Assembly (NCBI RefSeq): GCF_007830175.1 | Contig: NZ_VLKH01000011.1 | Location: forward strand, 1 to 64,000 | DNA from: Sedimentibacter saalensis | GTDB lineage: Bacteria; Bacillota; Clostridia; Tissierellales; Sedimentibacteraceae | Length of the DNA stretch: 64,000 bases | Direction: 5' to 3' | In this document: piece after piece, positions 37,494 to 45,468 of the stretch | Layout of the letters: every line of letters begins with the position of its first letter | Position numbering within the stretch: the stretch's first letter is position 1 | Position numbers and translations under genes: made by a program | The notes under the pieces: model-generated | What the model was told of the DNA's origin: nothing | What the model saw: the letters and a program-made list of their open reading frames with translations, nothing else | The model's database searches: none

Positions 37494-37928
37494 ATGAAAA
37501 AAGTATCATTATTATTGGCTCTTGGTTTGATGATGTTCAGCATTGCTGCATGCTCAAGCAAAGAAGCAGCTGCTCCTGCTGCAGAAGCAGAAAAACCAGC
37601 AGCAGTTGAGCCGGCAGAAAAACCAGCAACAGAAGAACCAGTAAAGGAAACTGAAGAAGCTGCAGCACCAGTTGAAGGAGCTCTTACAGCAACAGCAAAG
37701 GGATTTGGCGGAGACGTTACAGTAACTGTAGTAGTTGACGGCGATGACATAGTGTCTGTTGAAGCAGTTGGCGACAGCGAAACAAACGGAATTGGATCAA
37801 ATGCAATTGATCAATTGCCTGCAAAAATTGTTGAAGCAGATTCAACAGAAGTTGACGGAGTTTCAGGTGCAACTGTAACAAGCAATGCTATAAAAGAAGC
37901 AGTTAATGCTGCACTGGCTTCAAAATAA
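37494..37928 (+). CDS. FMN-binding lipoprotein
   Basis: 144 residues. Signal peptide with lipobox (IAAC, Cys 20), an Ala/Glu/Pro-rich spacer with repeated EKPA-type units (about 22-62), and a single FMN_bind domain with the flavinylation motif DGVSGATVTS (Thr about 127). Such small lipoproteins carry covalent FMN outside the membrane and shuttle electrons in extracellular electron transfer. It is separated from, but probably functionally linked to, the secreted reductase at 33735. GGAGGAC precedes the ATG. Confidence 0.92.
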   Translation: MKKVSLLLALGLMMFSIAACSSKEAAAPAAEAEKPAAVEPAEKPATEEPVKETEEAAAPVEGALTATAKGFGGDVTVTVVVDGDDIVSVEAVGDSETNGIGSNAIDQLPAKIVEADSTEVDGVSGATVTSNAIKEAVNAALASK

Positions 37929-37958
37929 ATAATGCCGGACAACCGACTACATAAAGAA

Positions 37959-37980
37959 AAACCCGCGGAAGCGGGTTTTT
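37959..37980. terminator. Bidirectional terminator
   Basis: AAACCCGC-GGAA-GCGGGTTT with T tracts on both strands; it separates the convergent FMN lipoprotein and endolysin genes. Confidence 0.92.
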
Positions 37981-37983
37981 TAA

Positions 37984-38580
37984 TTATTGCAATGCTTTTG
38001 CTAGTTTTTTTACTAAATCATGTCCATATCTGTAGTCATTAACAATGTAATCCATGGTTTTATCTTCCAGCGATGCTTTAGTTTTTACAATTTCACGAGC
38101 GCTTTCAACAGATAAATCTTCTGGTAGCTTCTGATATTCTTCAATAAATAACATGGGATCAACAGTCCTCATGAAGACTGAGGAGTCACACTCCACTCTG
38201 TCCCAGAAGTTTTCATATGGTGTAATTCTTATTTCAAAATGAAGGTGTGGTCCTGTCACAGCCCCTGTTTTGCCGGAGTATCCTATGATACTTCCAGCTT
38301 CTACACTGCTTCCTGCAAAAACAGAAGTTCTGTTTAAGTGGGCATAGAGGGTGCCATAGTTGCCGTGATCAATGGCAACGTAGTATCCATAGCCCCCATC
38401 ATTAAACCTTGCAGCTTTTACTGTGCCGGAAGCTACAGCATAAACAGGAGTATTTTCTTCAGCGTAAAAGTCAACACCGTTGTGCCACCAGTATTTTACA
38501 CCATCAACTGTTATATTTCTTGGTCCGTAAGAGCTGCTGACGCTTATGTTGTCCAAGGGGAGGCTTTGAATTTTAATCAT
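37984..38580 (-). CDS. M23 family metallopeptidase, endolysin-like
   Basis: 198 residues. LytM/M23 domain (about 12-150) with zinc ligands in WHNGVDF (H and D) and HLHFEIRI, plus SSSYGPR at the start. No signal peptide, as in phage endolysins that depend on a holin. A C-terminal segment (about 150-198) is helical and may bind the wall. The ATG at 38580 is chosen since AGGAG is properly spaced for it; an ATG three codons upstream is too close. It overlaps the holin gene's end by 8 bases, so the two are coupled. Confidence 0.88.
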   Translation of the reverse strand: MIKIQSLPLDNISVSSSYGPRNITVDGVKYWWHNGVDFYAEENTPVYAVASGTVKAARFNDGGYGYYVAIDHGNYGTLYAHLNRTSVFAGSSVEAGSIIGYSGKTGAVTGPHLHFEIRITPYENFWDRVECDSSVFMRTVDPMLFIEEYQKLPEDLSVESAREIVKTKASLEDKTMDYIVNDYRYGHDLVKKLAKALQ

Positions 38581-38983
38581 TGTTGGCATCTCCTATGCCC
38601 GGGTTTGTTTCTTTCCCACTGTTGCCTTCTTTATTTTTGTTAGATATATTTTCAAAATAATTGTCCACAGCCTTGTCAATTTGCGTCTTTGCATATGCCT
38701 CTATACTATTAAATGTGCCCTGCACCATTTTTTCCACGAATTTTTTTGTAATGACAACTCTTAAGGGACGCGGTACCATGTTGTACAATGTGTCAACAAC
38801 CCAAGAAAACTTCTGACCACCAGACTTGCTCACATCTTTGTACATTTCCTCGGCTTCTGTAATATATTTAATTGAACTGTTCATGATTTTTTCGTTTGTC
38901 CTCAAATATACTGACAACGCACCAAATATAACAGTCAACAATGGAATTATCAATTCCAGCAATTTTTGTAAATCTATATTCAT
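38573..38983 (-). CDS. Phage-type holin (LLH / holin_6-like)
   Basis: 136 residues. One N-terminal membrane helix (LLELIIPLLTVIFGALSVYL, about 6-25) followed by an amphipathic, charged region and a hydrophilic tail rich in Asn/Lys/Glu, as in LLH-type holins. Gene order holin then endolysin with overlap is the classic lysis cassette. GAGG precedes the ATG at 38983; a TTG further upstream is less likely. No other phage genes are nearby, so it is a remnant or a domesticated release module. Confidence 0.78.
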   Translation of the reverse strand: MNIDLQKLLELIIPLLTVIFGALSVYLRTNEKIMNSSIKYITEAEEMYKDVSKSGGQKFSWVVDTLYNMVPRPLRVVITKKFVEKMVQGTFNSIEAYAKTQIDKAVDNYFENISNKNKEGNSGKETNPGIGDANND

Positions 38984-39060
38984 AAATATCACATCCTCAA
39001 ACAATATATTACATTATATTCAAGAAGGATATTTTGGTTATTTCATTAGAAAGTCAAAAT

Positions 39061-39082
39061 AAAAAAGCCCTAAGGCTTTAGT
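39061..39082 (-). terminator. Terminator of the HD-GYP gene
   Basis: AAAGCC-CTAA-GGCTTT; on the minus strand the hairpin runs into TTTTTTATTTT. Confidence 0.8.
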
Positions 39083-39087
39083 TTTAG

Positions 39088-40227
39088 CTATAATTTCAAT
39101 TTCATATCATATGTGGACTTCAAAGCGCCTTCCAGACCGGAATTGTCATAATCATATGCCATATCAGTTATGGTAGTGTTCATATAATTGTTGTCATAGA
39201 GTAAATCAATATCTACGCCAACAGTACCGTCGCCGTTTATAATCCTCACAACCGGACGCATTATATTTTCTGAATTGTTTTTTACGACCACAGCGATTCT
39301 TTTGTTGCTTAATCTAACAAAAGTTCCTATAGGGTATGCAACTATCACTTTAAGAAAACTTTTCAAAATTTCGTAATCAAAATGCGTATCGGCACATCCC
39401 ATAATATATTCTATTACTTCACTTGGAAATGATGTCATGCGGTAGGACCTGTCTGATGTAAGTGCATCGTATACATCGCACACAGCCAGCACTCTGCCGT
39501 AAAAATGAATATTACTTCCTGAAACACCATAAGGATAACCTGTTCCGTCAAGTTTTTCGTGGTGGCTTTGTATTGCCGAAAGGACGCTGTAAGGTACAAG
39601 ATCCTTCAAAAGACTTACTGCATTTACCGGGTGTTCCTTTATTATATCAAATTCTTCTTCTGTAAGCTTGCCAGGCTTGTTGAGAATTTCCAGGGGTATC
39701 ATCATTTTGCCAATATCGTGAAGCAGACCTGCCATTCCAAGGTCATGAAGTGCACCTTCACTAAGTCCCAGGGAAATTCCTGTTGATATGGATAGAGTTG
39801 CCACATTGAGGCAATGCTGATATGTGTAGTTGTCGTAATTTTTAAAATCTATTATGTTGTATGAAAGGTCATCCTTGTACATAATTTCTGTAATTAGGCT
39901 GCTTACAATGCCTGAAAGCTGCTTTATGGCTGTTGCATGAACTTTTCCTGAACTCATTTTCAGTTCATAATAAACATCTTTAACTGTTTTTAGTGTATTT
40001 GCCTTAAGTACGTCATTTATGTATGAATCAACTTCAATGTCGGCAAAGGCTTCGCTTTCAATGTAAGCGCCTTCTATGCCGTGATAATTAATTTTGTTGA
40101 TAAATGTATTGTTTAAAACCTGGCCTTTAGTCAAGAGCAAGCTGTTAAAATTACTGCTGTTGTACAAAATAATGTCTTTTGCTAAAATCATGCCTGGCTT
40201 GAGATATTTGTTTGTGATAAATAACAT
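39088..40227 (-). CDS. HD-GYP domain protein, probable c-di-GMP phosphodiesterase
   Basis: 379 residues. N-terminal region of unknown fold (about 1-110), then an HD-GYP domain: HCLNVATLS, catalytic HDIGK (about 172), HPVNAVSLL, QSHHEKLDGTGYPYG with the GYP triad, and DVYDALTSDRSYR. All metal ligands are present, so hydrolysis of cyclic di-GMP is expected. A short C-terminal PilZ-free beta domain follows. ATG at 40227 is preferred (GGAG six bases upstream) over a TTG at 40239. Monocistronic. Confidence 0.92.
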   Translation of the reverse strand: MLFITNKYLKPGMILAKDIILYNSSNFNSLLLTKGQVLNNTFINKINYHGIEGAYIESEAFADIEVDSYINDVLKANTLKTVKDVYYELKMSSGKVHATAIKQLSGIVSSLITEIMYKDDLSYNIIDFKNYDNYTYQHCLNVATLSISTGISLGLSEGALHDLGMAGLLHDIGKMMIPLEILNKPGKLTEEEFDIIKEHPVNAVSLLKDLVPYSVLSAIQSHHEKLDGTGYPYGVSGSNIHFYGRVLAVCDVYDALTSDRSYRMTSFPSEVIEYIMGCADTHFDYEILKSFLKVIVAYPIGTFVRLSNKRIAVVVKNNSENIMRPVVRIINGDGTVGVDIDLLYDNNYMNTTITDMAYDYDNSGLEGALKSTYDMKLKL

Positions 40228-40510
40228 GCATGGCTCCAATTAATATTTTTTTATTAATTAGTATAACACAAACAAATACAATATTCTACAAATTTTTTAT
40301 TGTCAAATAGCACGTATAAACAAGCCTACTATATACCGGAGAAATTCTTCTTTGTATTAACTTTTAAATATGCAACATAGAATAATTTTAAAAGTGCTGT
40401 AAAACTTATGTTTGTTTAAAATTGTCTGAATACTTAAATTATTGTCAAAAGTAATTAAGTAAATTTAATAAAGTTCAAAAAACAGAAGTTTTGTTCTGCA
40501 CATTACCAGG

Positions 40511-40684
40511 TTATCCACAACTGTGGATAGAATTGTTAACAACTCATGAAGTTGAAAAAACTAATGTGAATTGATGTCAAGAAGTATTTAAAATATGCCT
40601 CAAAAAAGTTTTTGTTGAAATTTCAATAAAATTGAAAAAGTAAGTTTGCACAGCTTATCCACTGTTGTGGACAAGTGTGGATAA
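40511..40684. promoter_or_regulatory. Cluster of five DnaA boxes
   Basis: TTATCCACA (40511-40519, perfect consensus), TGTGGATAG (40522-40530, minus strand), TTATCCACT (40655-40663), TGTGGACAA (40666-40674, minus) and TGTGGATAA (40676-40684, minus, perfect). The first pair forms an inverted repeat with a 2-base gap; the second group is framed by GCTTATCCAC/GTGGATAAGC. dnaA and dnaN are not nearby, so this is more likely a DnaA-titrating or regulatory site than oriC. Confidence 0.7.
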
Positions 40685-40896
40685 GCCACCTAAAGTATAA
40701 ATATTAGTAAATAAAATATTCCATAAAATAAAAGTGACTCATGCGACACGATTCGACATGTGTAGGATTTTGAGTAATATATAATATGGATGTTCCGGAA
40801 TAAAACAAAAAACTACAAGCGTAAAAGAGGCATCAAATCAATTATATGGGAATATTCGGGGGAATAAGGAACGTATAATAAAAATTTGTCGGCAAA

Positions 40897-40931
40897 AACA
40901 AAAAGGCGCAATTTAGTTTGCGTCTTTTTGT
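40897..40931 (-). terminator. Terminator of hpf
   Basis: AAAAAGGCGCAA-ATTTAG-TTTGCGTCTTTTT, T tracts on both strands, 32 bases past the hpf stop. Confidence 0.85.
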
Positions 40932-40962
40932 ATATATTCGGAGGTAAAGTTATGTTGTTTGT

Positions 40963-41493
40963 TTATAATTCTGGTTCGATCAATCCATAATTATCATCTT
41001 TTCTTTTATAAACCACATTTACTTCCTCTGTGTCTGCATTCAGGAATACAAAGAAATTATGTTTCAACAAGTCCATCTGTAGTATGGCTTCTTCTATATT
41101 CATAGGCTTTATTGCAAAGCGCTTAGTTTTTACAACCTTGAATTCCTCTTCCTCCTCATCATCAAGAGGTTCAATATTTTCAAATTTAATTGATTCGTTA
41201 ACATGTTTTCTGTCCTGGAGTTTTGTTTTGAATTTTCTAATTTGCTGTTCTAATGATTCCACTGCTTCATCTATAGCGTTGTACATGTCATCAGAATATT
41301 CTTCAACACGTACTATTCTGCCATTGAAAGGAATAGTCACCTCAACTTTATGTATTTTCTTTTCGATGCTTAAAACTACCTTGGCTTCAATATCCTGCTG
41401 AAAAAACTTATCCAGTCGTAATAATTTTTTTATTGCTGCCTCCCTTAATGCATCTGTGAGTTGCATGTTTTTTCCATATATAGATATTTTCAT
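40963..41493 (-). CDS. hpf: Ribosome hibernation promoting factor, long form
   Basis: 176 residues. N-terminal RaiA/HPF domain (about 1-100: MKISIYGKNMQLTDALREA...), which binds the 30S decoding region, and C-terminal dimerisation domain (about 120-175: KRFAIKPMNIEEAILQMDLL...FFVFLNADTEEVNVVYKR) that pairs ribosomes into 100S particles in slow growth. ATG at 41493 is set by AAAGGGG eight bases upstream; a TTG six codons earlier is rejected. Usually sits before secA; that gene is not here. Confidence 0.95.
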   Translation of the reverse strand: MKISIYGKNMQLTDALREAAIKKLLRLDKFFQQDIEAKVVLSIEKKIHKVEVTIPFNGRIVRVEEYSDDMYNAIDEAVESLEQQIRKFKTKLQDRKHVNESIKFENIEPLDDEEEEEFKVVKTKRFAIKPMNIEEAILQMDLLKHNFFVFLNADTEEVNVVYKRKDDNYGLIEPEL

Positions 41494-41656
41494 GCGGTCA
41501 GCCCCTTTCAAGTTATTTATTAATAATATACTTAAATATTACCCAAATATGAAACAAATAAACATTTTATGTTATATAATTTTAAATAATGATAATCAGA
41601 AGCAGGAACGGGTGTTGAAAACTTCACTTTACTGGGAGATGTTTTATTGCAGACTG

Positions 41657-41682
41657 CGGGAGGACACGAGGTCCTCCCCTAC
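41657..41682 (-). repeat. REP-like palindrome, minus orientation
   Basis: CGGGAGGACACGAGGTCCTCCCCTAC; on the minus strand it starts GTAGGGGAGGAC. Confidence 0.88.
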
Positions 41683-41696
41683 AAAACTGACATAAT

Positions 41697-41884
41697 TTAT
41701 GCTGCGTTTGCGCTACCGCTGTTTTTCTCTCCCAACGGTCAGAAAAACAGGGTTAAGCACGGGCATAGCGCAGTCTCGTTCACCATTTTATCAGCTTCCT
41801 CCGGTCGCATAAAATGGGAACTCGTTGCGTTTGACCTACCGCTGTTTTTCTTTCCCTACGGTCAGAAAAACAGGGTTAGGGCAT
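41697..41884. repeat. Long dispersed repeat, copy 1
   Basis: Starts and ends with modules of GCGCTACCGCTGTTTTTCT and a CGGTCAGAAAAACAGGGTTA hairpin, with a middle part CTCGTTCACCATTTTATCAG ... CGCATAAAATGGGAACTCGT. The middle part, in reverse complement, recurs at 50935-51068. Despite open frames in it, codon content and repetition argue against genes. Confidence 0.8.
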
Positions 41885-41907
41885 AAAAAAAAGATGCTTA
41901 CGCATCT
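41885..41907 (-). terminator. Terminator of the HD-domain gene
   Basis: AGATGC-TTAC-GCATCT with eight T residues following on the minus strand. Confidence 0.85.
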
Positions 41908-41917
41908 AGTGTTCATT

Positions 41918-42409
41918 TTATTCAACAAAATACGCTGCTTTTTTTGCAGTGTATGCCATTTTTCTGAAGTTATTGGCATATTCTATTGTTGCAATACACT
42001 TGTCCACATAGCTGACTATCCAGGCTTCCTTAGACTTAGGCAGTCCAAATGGAAACATGTGTCCTTTTATTATATCTTCTTCTTTTTTGTTCAGATCGAA
42101 GTATTTACTTGCGTTGTCAAATGCTATTATCGGATGTATGATTGCATGCTTGATTGAATCGGTTATGATTCTAGGGCTGAATGTCTTTTTAAACTTATAC
42201 AGGAAGAAATCATGAAGCAATGCCCCTCTGATTGCTGATTCCCAGTCCAAATTGCGCTTATAGGCCATTTGGTAAGCATAAAATGCCACTTTTACGGAAT
42301 GTTCAAAAACACTTTCATCATGATGTTTCAGATATCGCATCTGCTGATATTCTTCATGTTCAATGATCGGTCTTGCAACTTCCATAAATCTGTCGTCGTA
42401 ATATATCAT
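41918..42409 (-). CDS. HD domain protein (predicted phosphohydrolase)
   Basis: 163 residues. HD-superfamily metal site visible as FEHSVKVAFYAYQMA (H), GALLHDFFLYK (HD), and a late D in SYVDKCIATIEY. Members are phosphohydrolases on nucleotides or signalling molecules; the substrate is not apparent. Start at 42409 is chosen from AAGGA seven bases upstream; a GTG at 42445 is possible. Monocistronic. Confidence 0.83.
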   Translation of the reverse strand: MIYYDDRFMEVARPIIEHEEYQQMRYLKHHDESVFEHSVKVAFYAYQMAYKRNLDWESAIRGALLHDFFLYKFKKTFSPRIITDSIKHAIIHPIIAFDNASKYFDLNKKEEDIIKGHMFPFGLPKSKEAWIVSYVDKCIATIEYANNFRKMAYTAKKAAYFVE

Positions 42410-42611
42410 TTTACCATCCTTAAGTAATTTATATCCATGCTGCACAACCAGTTGTCGGTATTCAAATTCATAAAACTAAAATACTCCTACATAATATTAC
42501 TAATGAAGAAAAAATGCAATTAAAAAATAATTAAATATATGACATTATTTTGATTAACAAAATATTAATTTATTGTCATGGAAGGATTGGACTTTTACTG
42601 CAAGACATAAT

Positions 42612-42637
42612 AAAAGCCGCTTAAGATTAAGCGGCTT
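42612..42637 (-). terminator. Terminator of the LysM-G5-M23 gene
   Basis: AAGCCGCTTA-AGAT-TAAGCGGCTT, running into TTTATTATG on the minus strand. Confidence 0.85.
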
Positions 42638-42649
42638 AACTTTCTTTGA

Positions 42650-44140
42650 TTAGTAAATATATGACGCAGGATTTACTACTGAACCGTACTTCATTATTTC
42701 AAAATGAAGGTGAGGGCCTGTGGAAACTCCTGTAGAACCTACTGCTGCGATTATTTCTCCCTGGTAAACTTTATCTCCTGCAGATACATACAAATTGCTG
42801 CAGTGTGCGTATCTTGTTGTAAAGCCGCCTCCGTGGTTTACTAATATGGAGTACCCGTAGCTTCCATCCCATCCTGCTGAAATGACAGTGCCGCCGTCAG
42901 CAGCCTTGATTGATGATCCTGTGGCTTTTGCCAAGTCCAGACCTCTGTGGAAGCCTCCGCTTCTGGAGCCGAATCTGGATGATATTGTTGCCCCTGGAAG
43001 TGGATTTATAAATGTACCTGTTCCAATTCTAGCCGGCGGATCCTGAGTACCTGTTGTAACTATTTCTGTTGTTGGTTCTTTAACTACTTTTTCTGAAACA
43101 ACTTCTTTCGCAATTTGTATGCCGTTTTGTTCTGTAACTATTGCTTCTATTTCTGAAACACCGTACTTTCCTTCTCTTTCAACTATTTTCTCATCGTTGA
43201 ACATGTATGAAACATACTGGTATTCTGTTTCGTATGGTGTTTTTTCTTCTTGAGTTATTTTTCTTGTAACCTGTACGTTTACAAATGGTTTTGGAACCAC
43301 AAGGTTCAATTCATCACCAATTTGTATGTGTTCTGAATCTGATGAAGGGTTTGCGGAAATCAATTCGTCAAGTGACATATTGAAGTACTCTGCTATTGTC
43401 CAGTATGTGTCTCCTTCTTCTACAATGTATTTTTGTTCTTCATCGGTACCTTTGATTATGTAATCAGCTAATTCCTCTGCAGTCTTAATTTCTGTGTTGG
43501 AGGCATTGACTTTTTCAATTTCAACAGTTTCCTCTGTGTTTACTTCAATAATAGAGCTTTGGTCATAGCCATCAGTAAAATAATTTTTTACTTCTTCAAG
43601 AACTGTGTTTGCTTCGTATTCCGAATTAACAACTCCTACTGGATTTCCATTTACAACTATTGCATAAGCAAGAATTGAATAGTTCACATTTTCCTCCAGA
43701 ACTTTGTAAAGTTCTTCAGGAGATGCAATTTCTTTATCCTTTGCCTTGGATGGTTTTACTTCAAAAGTATTTTCAATTTCAAGCTCATGTTGGTATTTTT
43801 TTTCTAAATCTGATTCGAGTTTTTCAAGGGTAGTGTCTAATTGTTCAGAATCTCTGATTTTAACGAGTTCCTTTCCATCTGCCAATATTGAAAAACTGTC
43901 TGTTGAAAACACGTTGTTTTCGTGAGTATCCAAATAATTTAAAGTGTATGTTGTACTTAAAATTAATGTTGTTGCGCATGTGAGGGCTATGGCGCCTTTG
44001 ACTTGTTTATTTAAAGAATTGAATTTACTGAATTTAGCGAGGACTTGTCTTTCTTTCTTTAGGGGGAGTTGCTTGAAGATTTCAACGGTCTTGTTAATAG
44101 TCTTATTTTCTTTGAACTGCTGCAAATTTAGTTTTTTCAT
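42650..44140 (-). CDS. Membrane-anchored cell-wall hydrolase: LysM, G5 and M23 domains
   Basis: 496 residues. One membrane helix near residues 51-70 anchors it outside the membrane. Then a coiled region, a LysM domain (about 237-285, YIVEEGDTYWTIAEYF...), a G5 domain (about 288-365), and a C-terminal M23 endopeptidase (about 378-496) with zinc ligands in FHRGLDLAK and GPHLHFEIM. This is a septal or sidewall peptidoglycan hydrolase of the kind WalKR controls, and WalR-like boxes lie upstream of its promoter. RBS is weak (GGAAG). Confidence 0.93.
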   Translation of the reverse strand: MKKLNLQQFKENKTINKTVEIFKQLPLKKERQVLAKFSKFNSLNKQVKGAIALTCATTLILSTTYTLNYLDTHENNVFSTDSFSILADGKELVKIRDSEQLDTTLEKLESDLEKKYQHELEIENTFEVKPSKAKDKEIASPEELYKVLEENVNYSILAYAIVVNGNPVGVVNSEYEANTVLEEVKNYFTDGYDQSSIIEVNTEETVEIEKVNASNTEIKTAEELADYIIKGTDEEQKYIVEEGDTYWTIAEYFNMSLDELISANPSSDSEHIQIGDELNLVVPKPFVNVQVTRKITQEEKTPYETEYQYVSYMFNDEKIVEREGKYGVSEIEAIVTEQNGIQIAKEVVSEKVVKEPTTEIVTTGTQDPPARIGTGTFINPLPGATISSRFGSRSGGFHRGLDLAKATGSSIKAADGGTVISAGWDGSYGYSILVNHGGGFTTRYAHCSNLYVSAGDKVYQGEIIAAVGSTGVSTGPHLHFEIMKYGSVVNPASYIY

Positions 44141-44254
44141 AGTATACTTCCTGGTTTTTATCGTTGTTTTATTACTAAGAAAAAATAGTATTTTTCTTTT
44201 AAAATAAAAAATGATATAATCAAATATGAATTATTTAATTTATCATCCTCTAAT

Positions 44255-44284
44255 ATTATAATATTAAATATGATAAATTGTCAA
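44255..44284 (-). promoter_or_regulatory. Sigma-A promoter of the cell-wall hydrolase gene
   Basis: On the minus strand TTGACA (44284-44279), 18-base spacer, TATAAT (44260-44255), 115 bases before the start codon. Confidence 0.78.
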
Positions 44285-44326
44285 CAAGAGATGCAGAAAA
44301 TGTTTTCACAAAAACATAATAAGATT

Positions 44327-44364
44327 ATTACAAATATATTACAAGTATATTACAAAATATTACA
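44327..44364 (-). promoter_or_regulatory. Four phased WalR-like boxes
   Basis: ATTACA occurs at 44327, 44338, 44349 and 44359, spacing 11, 11 and 10 bases. On the minus strand this is TGTAAT-N5-TGTAAT-N5 repeats, matching the WalR consensus TGTWAH-N5-TGTWAH. The array ends about 43 bases upstream of the -35 of the M23 hydrolase gene and 28 bases before the DnaD-like gene on the other side. Confidence 0.6.
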
Positions 44365-44391
44365 GTAATTATTTCCAAAGAGGAGAAATTT

Positions 44392-45468
44392 ATGCATTTT
44401 ATTCTTCAAGAAATGAAAATAGATTTGGGAGATACCCCTATAGAGAATATTTTTATAAATGATTACATGCCTTTAGCCGAAGGAACATATGTGAAGGTTT
44501 ATCTCATGGGGTATAAGTATGCCAAGGACAGGCAAGGTAACTTCAACAATGAAACAATAGCCAAGGATTTGAAACTGCCGCTTTCCGACGTGTTGAATGC
44601 ATGGACTTACTGGGAAAATGAAGGTATAGTAATCAAGCATGAAACTGAAGATGAGTACAACTACATAATTGAATTTGTCAACCTGAAGCAGCTTTATATA
44701 GACAATGTCTACAAGCATATTGCAAAAAACATACCAGAAAAAAATTATGTAGACAGTCATGAACTAATTACTTCAAGCAGAAGTCAAGAAAATAAGGAAA
44801 TGATGGAAGAAATTGAGGAAATGTTCGGAAGGCCATTAAAAATCAACGAAAAACAAAAAATTGTGACATGGCTTAACACATACAAAACTAAACCCGAAAT
44901 AATGACACAGGCATTCAGTTACTGCATAAACAACAAGAAAGTCAAAAGATTCAGCTACATTGAATCTGTAGTTTCCGCATGGCACGACGAAGGCGTGGAT
45001 GATATTGAATCAATGGTCGAGTATCTTGAAAAGAGAAATGACCGTTTCTCAATGTATTCAAGAATAAGCAAGGCTCTTGGATTCAACCGTACTCTCACGG
45101 AAGCAGAAATGAAGACCATAGATAAATGGTTTGACTGGGGGTACTCAATGGATATGATATTGAGATGTCTTGAAAATTCAACAAAGATAAACAATCCAAA
45201 CATTAATTACTTTGATTCCATAATGTGCAGCTGGAATGAAAAAGGGTTCAAGAACATTGAAGACCTTGTAAATGACAAGAAAACGGAAGTTAAGACAAAA
45301 TCTTCCATAAAGGAAGTTCAAAAGCAAAAAAACAAATTTCATAACTTCGACCAGAAAATTAAAAATTATTCTGAACAGGAGCTTGAAGAAATAGCAAGAA
45401 AAAAACTTCAGAACAAATTCAATAAATTAGGTCTGAAGATTCCTGGGGAAGGAGAAGAAAATGAATAA
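44392..45468 (+). CDS. DnaD domain protein (replication initiation, DnaB/DnaD-like)
   Basis: 358 residues. N-terminal winged-helix part (about 25-110), then two DnaD-like helical repeats: residues 135-200 (EEMFGRPLKINEKQKIVTWL...IESVVSAWHDEG) and 215-290 (SKALGFNRTLTEAEMKTIDKW...FDSIMCSWNEKG), each ending in the YIxxILxxW-type motif. It should act with the next gene to load the replicative helicase. GAGGAGAAA precedes the ATG; its stop overlaps the next start. Confidence 0.9.
   Translation: MHFILQEMKIDLGDTPIENIFINDYMPLAEGTYVKVYLMGYKYAKDRQGNFNNETIAKDLKLPLSDVLNAWTYWENEGIVIKHETEDEYNYIIEFVNLKQLYIDNVYKHIAKNIPEKNYVDSHELITSSRSQENKEMMEEIEEMFGRPLKINEKQKIVTWLNTYKTKPEIMTQAFSYCINNKKVKRFSYIESVVSAWHDEGVDDIESMVEYLEKRNDRFSMYSRISKALGFNRTLTEAEMKTIDKWFDWGYSMDMILRCLENSTKINNPNINYFDSIMCSWNEKGFKNIEDLVNDKKTEVKTKSSIKEVQKQKNKFHNFDQKIKNYSEQELEEIARKKLQNKFNKLGLKIPGEGEENE

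Larger units (their letters stand above)
40240..40962. other. 723-bp gene-free AT-rich region with DnaA-box cluster
   Basis: No open frame of note. Contains five DnaA-box-like 9-mers (40511-40684) embedded in AT-rich DNA and the hpf terminator (40897-40931). It is the longest gene-free, repeat-poor stretch in the window. Confidence 0.75.

Noticed and set aside
40511..40684. Chromosomal origin oriC
   Set aside because: No dnaA, dnaN or recF nearby and only five boxes; kept as a DnaA-box cluster, not called oriC.
41456..42157. Several overlapping open frames on the plus strand between hpf and the HD-domain gene
   Set aside because: They lie in repeats (41657-41884) or antisense to the HD gene, lack ribosome binding sites and resemble no family.
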